Origin: Pectobacterium cacticida
GTDB lineage: Bacteria; Pseudomonadota; Gammaproteobacteria; Enterobacterales; Enterobacteriaceae
DNA length: 64,000 nucleotides
Reading direction: 5' to 3'
NCBI RefSeq assembly: GCF_036885195.1
Contig: NZ_CP133656.1
Span: forward strand, 1,674,001-1,738,000
Below, piece after piece: positions 60,380 through 64,000 of the stretch. Each line of letters starts with the position of its first letter. Positions within the stretch are counted from its first letter, which is position 1. The translations under genes were made by a program, and so were the position numbers. The notes under the pieces were generated by a model. That model was not told where the DNA came from and did not search any database. It saw only the letters and a list, made by a program, of their open reading frames with translations.

Positions 60380-61252
60380 TCAGGACTCAAATTGTCCGAG
60401 CTGTTTTTGCAAAATCCGGTTATTCGCCAGACGCTGTTCTACATCGTTACCGCGCAGTTCGAGCACCGCCGAACACAGCAGATTGAACAGACAACTGAGC
60501 GGCGCCATCGAATCCCAGAACTGGCCGGTGTCAGTTTTCACCTGTAATAAATCCACCGGATAATCACGCGCCCACGGACAGTAAATGTCGGTGATCAGAG
60601 CCAGATTCAGCCCGCGTTCGCAGGCCGCTTCACAATAGGTCCGTGCCATTTTCGAATAGGCACGGGTGTCGGTGACTACCAAATAGGGCTGGGCGAATTC
60701 TGAATTCAGCGATTCGACATAGGTGCCGGAAAGCCCGTCGGCGAAATAGACTTTGGGGCGTAAATATTCGAGAGAGCTGGAGAAATTGTTGGCAATGCCA
60801 CGTCCCGACTGTATGCCGAGGATAAATACCGCTTCAGCATCAGCAAGACGCCGACTGACCCGCTTGAAACTGTCAGTTTGTACCAACTGATACACATAAT
60901 TAATGGCTTCGAGTTCAAGCGTCAGTGACTGTTGTAGTTTTTCCTGCTGAGGCTGTTTACTCCGTTCACGGTAAGCGCCAAGCCGGTCGGTCACCACCCA
61001 CGGCTGATAAGACGTGCCGCTTTGCTGGCGCAGCGTTTGTTTGAAATGATCCAGGTTGCGATAGCCCAGACTGCGCAGATAACGCCCAACGGAAATCCCG
61101 CTGGTTGCCGCGCTACGCGCGATGCTGTTCGCCGTTTCAAACGGGATCTGTGCCAGATTGGCCAGCAAATAACTCGCAATGCGTTTACCCGTTGGTGTCT
61201 GTTTGGCGAACGAGGCTTCGAGTTGATCAATCACATCCTGCGCTGGCTGCAT
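60380..61252 (-). CDS. RpiR/MurR-family transcriptional regulator
   Basis: A 290-residue regulator. N-terminal HTH_6 (about 1-80): KRIASYLLANLAQIPFETAN, then SIARSAATSGISVGRYLRSL and GYRNLDHFKQTLRQQ. A C-terminal SIS sugar-phosphate-type domain (about 125-265) includes RLADAEAVFILGIQSGRGIA and PYLVVTDTRAYSKM. It is 24 bases upstream of ddpX on the same strand, so it belongs to the ddp operon and probably controls it. MurR, in the same family, senses MurNAc-6-phosphate, so a wall-derived signal is plausible. Ligand not shown. Confidence 0.88.
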   Translation of the reverse strand: MQPAQDVIDQLEASFAKQTPTGKRIASYLLANLAQIPFETANSIARSAATSGISVGRYLRSLGYRNLDHFKQTLRQQSGTSYQPWVVTDRLGAYRERSKQPQQEKLQQSLTLELEAINYVYQLVQTDSFKRVSRRLADAEAVFILGIQSGRGIANNFSSSLEYLRPKVYFADGLSGTYVESLNSEFAQPYLVVTDTRAYSKMARTYCEAACERGLNLALITDIYCPWARDYPVDLLQVKTDTGQFWDSMAPLSCLFNLLCSAVLELRGNDVEQRLANNRILQKQLGQFES

Positions 61253-61746
61253 CGGTGAATCCTCTGTTGTTTCATTGTCAAAAAATCATCGCTGTTAGTG
61301 AATTAACATGCACGGGGTGTGCCAATGTCGAAAAATGGGCGGAACTTGTGTACCCGCACGGTATTCATGGGGATTTGACGAGGGGAAAAGGCAAGGAAGG
61401 CCAATCAGAATAGAATTTCACTGTGACCATTTGCACAGTAATTAGGCAGCTTATGAGTGCTTTTAGTGCAATAGCGCAGAGAAAAGACGCCACGAAGAAA
61501 AATGGTGATGCCGAGCAATACTTTATATTAATAATTAATAGGCTAAATGAGAAAATAACATCCAGTCTTAATCGGCTGGGTAATTAAGGCGGTAGCAGTA
61601 GTGGAGAAGCGGCTCGGTCGGGTCGCACGCCCTATTTTCGCCATCTGCATCAGAAATAGGTGAAGAAAGTTGAAACATAGGGAATGTGTCACTCATACTG
61701 CCTACGTCAATTTCGTTTAACGTCAGCGCTAACAAGGAAATCAATC
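61253..61746. other. Intergenic region between the ddp operon and hinT
   Basis: 494 bases between divergent operons. It should contain the ddp promoter (left, minus) and the hinT promoter (right, plus). Composition turns AT-rich at about 61500-61570. No gene, tRNA, or clear integration site (direct repeat, tRNA end) was found that would mark the edge of the accessory block. Confidence 0.45.
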
Positions 61747-62103
61747 ATGGCTGAAGAAACCATCTTTAGTAAAATCATTCGCCGGGAAATTCCTGCCGAT
61801 ATCGTGTATCAAGATGAACTCGTCACTGCCTTTCGTGACATTGCTCCTCGTATGCCAACGCACATCCTCATTGTTCCTAATGTCCTGATTCCCACGGTTA
61901 ACGATACCGCGCCGGAGCATGAGGCCGCTCTGGGGCGCATGGTGACCGTGGCAGGTAAAATTGCGCGGCAGGAAGGCATTGCCGAGGACGGCTACCGCCT
62001 GATTATTAACTGTAATCGTCACGGTGGGCAGGAGGTTTACCACATCCACATGCATCTGCTGGGGGGGCGAGCCTTAGGACCCCTGCTGGCGGACTCGGTT
62101 TGA
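61747..62103 (+). CDS. hinT: HIT-family purine nucleoside phosphoramidase HinT
   Basis: A 118-residue enzyme that hydrolyses adenosine 5'-phosphoramidates and aminoacyl-AMP. The catalytic His triad is in EVYHIHMHLLGGRAL near residue 101. N-terminus EETIFSKIIRREIPADIVYQ is as in E. coli. ATG 61747 gives the matched start; codons upstream have no match. Position left of lpoB is standard. Confidence 0.96.
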   Translation: MAEETIFSKIIRREIPADIVYQDELVTAFRDIAPRMPTHILIVPNVLIPTVNDTAPEHEAALGRMVTVAGKIARQEGIAEDGYRLIINCNRHGGQEVYHIHMHLLGGRALGPLLADSV

Positions 62104-62227
62104 TCGGCGTTGTTTTCTCATTCTGAGAGCATCCTTTCATACGAGAACACCATGCGTAATTCGGTATGTTCTCTGTTCACGCGCCCGATGGCGTTCTTCT
62201 GGCAGGTAGTATGCAGAGAGAGAAGAG

Positions 62228-62809
62228 ATGAAAAAGTATCTAGGTGTGATACTGGCGGTATTGGTTCTGACCGGCTGTCCTAGCCGTCCGCCGGAGCCGA
62301 CTGAACCGCCAGCAACGATCGAACCGGTTGAGCCTCAGGTGCCGACGACGCCAACGCCGCCGCCAGGAGAACCCGTGCCGCAACCGCCCAAAATCCAGAC
62401 ATTAAACTGGCAAGCCAGTGTTAATCCGCTAGTGGCGCAGATGCTGAAAGCCGATGGCGTCACACCGGGAAGCATATTGTTAGTCAATAGTGTAAAAAAC
62501 AATACCAATGGTGCATTGCCGATGGCGAAAGCGACGGGCGCATTATATGACGCGTTATCCTCCGCGAATGTGTTCACGCTGGTGCCGCGTGAGCAATTGG
62601 CGGCCGCGAAACAAACGTTGGGCCTCTCGGTTGACGACAGCTTAGGATCGCGTAGTAAAGCGATCGGTCTGGCACGTTATGTAGGAGCGCAATATGTCCT
62701 GTACAGTGACGTTAACGGCGACGTGAAATCGCCACAGCTCGACATGCAATTGATGCTGGTACAGACCGGGGAAATAGTGTGGTCGGGCAGTGGTGCCGTG
62801 CAGCCATAA
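62228..62809 (+). CDS. lpoB: Penicillin-binding protein activator LpoB
   Basis: Outer-membrane lipoprotein of 193 aa that activates PBP1B. Lipoprotein signal (about 1-18) ends at the lipobox LTGC. A Pro/Glu-rich disordered stalk (about 20-55) spans the periplasm and is shorter than in E. coli (213 aa in total). The folded domain runs from NWQASVNPLVAQMLKADGVT through SILLVNSVKNNTNGALPMAK to VWSGSGAVQP. The gene ycfL, usually just upstream, is absent: only 124 bases separate hinT and lpoB. Confidence 0.95.
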   Translation: MKKYLGVILAVLVLTGCPSRPPEPTEPPATIEPVEPQVPTTPTPPPGEPVPQPPKIQTLNWQASVNPLVAQMLKADGVTPGSILLVNSVKNNTNGALPMAKATGALYDALSSANVFTLVPREQLAAAKQTLGLSVDDSLGSRSKAIGLARYVGAQYVLYSDVNGDVKSPQLDMQLMLVQTGEIVWSGSGAVQP

Positions 62810-62813
62810 ATCG

Positions 62814-63674
62814 ATGGGCACGCTGCAACAATTAGTCGCGACGCTCCAAAAATACCGACCTGCTGTGGAATTAGCGGGTATTCGTTTTGAGCCAATCGGT
62901 GGGCTGAGTAGCAACAGTTGGCGCATCCGGGGGGCGGAAATCGAATGGCTGGCACGCCGTCAATCGCTAACCGCGCGGGAAATGGGCGTTGAACGCCGAC
63001 GAGAGTTTGCGCTACTGCGTCAGATGTCGGCCGTGGGGCTCGCGCCACGGCCATTACTGTGGCGGGATGGCTGGCTCATCGTCGAGTGGGTTCCAGGGCG
63101 TATTGCCACGGCTGACGAGTTCCTGACGCTGCTGGGAAATGGCGACGTGGCGCGCGTATTGTCGCAGGTGCATCATCAGCCGCGTAGCGGTTATTCCCTC
63201 GATCTTAAGTCACGATTCGCTCATTACTGGCAGTGGATGGATCCGCGTCGCCGTTCCCCGGCGCTACTGCGTGCCCATCACTATTTCCAACGGGCGGTGT
63301 TACCAACACCCCTCAAAATTGCGCCGCTTCATCTGGATGTGCATGCCGGAAATTGGCTGATAACGCCGCAGGGCACTATGCTGATTGACTGGGAGTACGC
63401 GACCGATGGCGATATCGCTTTTGAACTGGCATTGGTTGTACGAGCGCTTTCCAGAGAAAGCGAGGTGTCGACGTCTTTTCTACAAAGTTATCAAAGCTAT
63501 CAGCACCAGTGGCCCGATCTTAGCGTAAGTCGCCTGGAGAAGCAGATCGCGCAATGGTTCCCTTGGGTTGATTATCTGGTGTTGATGTGGTTTGAAATGC
63601 GTTGGCAGCAAACGAAGTCTCCCGAATTTCTGGCAACAATTCCCGCATTACGTCAGCGTCTACTACTTAGCTAA
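62814..63674 (+). CDS. thiK: Thiamine kinase ThiK
   Basis: Cytoplasmic kinase of about 286 aa that phosphorylates salvaged thiamine. APH fold: catalytic loop PLHLDVHAGNWLITPQGTML near residue 175 and metal Asp in LIDWEYATDGDIAFELALV. The N-lobe is divergent, which is usual for ThiK. ATG 62814 is four bases after the lpoB stop; a GTG at 62790 inside lpoB is less likely. Same order as E. coli (lpoB-thiK-nagZ). Confidence 0.92.
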   Translation: MGTLQQLVATLQKYRPAVELAGIRFEPIGGLSSNSWRIRGAEIEWLARRQSLTAREMGVERRREFALLRQMSAVGLAPRPLLWRDGWLIVEWVPGRIATADEFLTLLGNGDVARVLSQVHHQPRSGYSLDLKSRFAHYWQWMDPRRRSPALLRAHHYFQRAVLPTPLKIAPLHLDVHAGNWLITPQGTMLIDWEYATDGDIAFELALVVRALSRESEVSTSFLQSYQSYQHQWPDLSVSRLEKQIAQWFPWVDYLVLMWFEMRWQQTKSPEFLATIPALRQRLLLS

Positions 63675-63739
63675 CGTTATGTGGATTGGGTAATGGTTAT
63701 TGACTGACCACGTGGTCATATCTGAAGAATGAGGTTTGT

Positions 63740-64000
63740 ATGGGACCGGTAATGTTAGATGTCGCCAGCTATGAGCTGGACGCAGAAGATCGTGAAGTGC
63801 TTGAGCATCCGCTGGTTGGCGGCGTTATTCTGTTTACCCGTAATTTTCATGATGTGACGCAGTTGCGCGAATTGGTGCGCCAAATCCGCTCGGCATCGCG
63901 CGAACGCCTCATCGTGTCAGTCGATCAGGAGGGGGGGCGAGTTCAGCGCTTTCGCGACGGATTTACCCGCCTACCCGCCGCACAGGCATATGCTGCATTA
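63740..64000 (+). CDS. nagZ: Beta-N-acetylhexosaminidase NagZ (5' part)
   Basis: The first 87 codons of the GH3 glucosaminidase that removes GlcNAc from anhydro-muropeptides in cell-wall recycling; the rest is beyond the window. Start MGPVMLDVASYELDAEDREV, then GGVILFTRNFHDVTQLRELV, then SVDQEGGRVQRFRDGFTRLP, the substrate-binding stretch of the family. ATG 63740 follows GAGG. It stands next to a block that also contains D-Ala-D-Ala uptake genes. Confidence 0.97.
   Translation, partial: MGPVMLDVASYELDAEDREVLEHPLVGGVILFTRNFHDVTQLRELVRQIRSASRERLIVSVDQEGGRVQRFRDGFTRLPAAQAYAAL

Noticed and set aside
1..64000. CRISPR arrays, tRNA or rRNA genes, prophage
   Set aside because: No regular repeat-spacer pattern, cloverleaf with conserved GTTCRA arm, or phage gene was seen in any gap.

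Overview
The window is chromosomal DNA of a gamma-proteobacterium of the order Enterobacterales. Nearly every core gene reads as a close relative of its Escherichia coli counterpart, and the run yceD-rpmF-plsX-fabHDG-acpP-fabF-pabC-mltG-tmk-holB-ycfH-ptsG is the standard enterobacterial order. Accessory content (flagellar fliA/fliZ beside phoH, a methyl-accepting chemotaxis protein, large oligopeptide importers) fits the soft-rot/tree-pathogen family Pectobacteriaceae (Pectobacterium, Brenneria, Dickeya). The genus is my inference and is not proven by the sequence.

Layout. (1) 1-408: decayed IS481-type insertion sequence whose catalytic core is deleted. (2) 0.45-4.4 kb: minus-strand efflux cassette (FUSC pump, DUF1656 protein, HlyD adaptor) with a divergent AraC-type regulator. 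(3) 4.7-11.7 kb: AT-rich, loosely packed region with fliA, fliZ, phoH, a UspG-like stress protein, a GhoT/OrtT-like membrane toxin, an Arc-like DNA-binding protein and a chemoreceptor. (4) 11.8-13.8 kb: DUF2946/PepSY membrane pair, probably metal related. (5) 14.2-26.4 kb: opgGH (osmoregulated periplasmic glucans), lpxL, an old-yellow-enzyme oxidoreductase, trhO, yceI-yceJ, bssS, an unassigned coiled-coil protein, dinI with a LexA box, pyrC and a small monooxygenase. (6) 26.4-42.7 kb: rne, rluC, yceF, yceD, rpmF and the fatty-acid cluster through pabC, mltG, tmk, holB and ycfH. (7) ptsG with a leader closely resembling that of E. coli (CRP site, Mlc/-10 region, SgrS target). (8) 44.5-61.3 kb: accessory block inserted between ptsG and hinT, holding two convergent Dpp/Opp-type ABC import operons. 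(9) 61.7-64 kb: hinT, lpoB, thiK and the start of nagZ.

How the genes work together. Block 8 is the most distinctive part. The plus-strand operon (GntR regulator; M20 amidohydrolase; Tat-exported binding protein; two permeases; fused double ATPase; second M20 protein; M24 creatinase-like protein) looks like uptake and hydrolysis of a peptide-like or amidine/amide compound. Its second M20 protein and its M24 protein have lost most canonical metal ligands. The facing minus-strand operon is ddpXABCDF (D-Ala-D-Ala dipeptide import and cleavage) headed by an RpiR/MurR-type regulator, which suggests wall-peptide recycling under local control. The remainder is housekeeping: lipid A and fatty-acid synthesis, envelope glucans, RNA turnover, DNA replication and glucose uptake.

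No tRNA, rRNA, CRISPR array or prophage was seen. Motif comparisons and residue assignments are from memory of the families; no database search was run.
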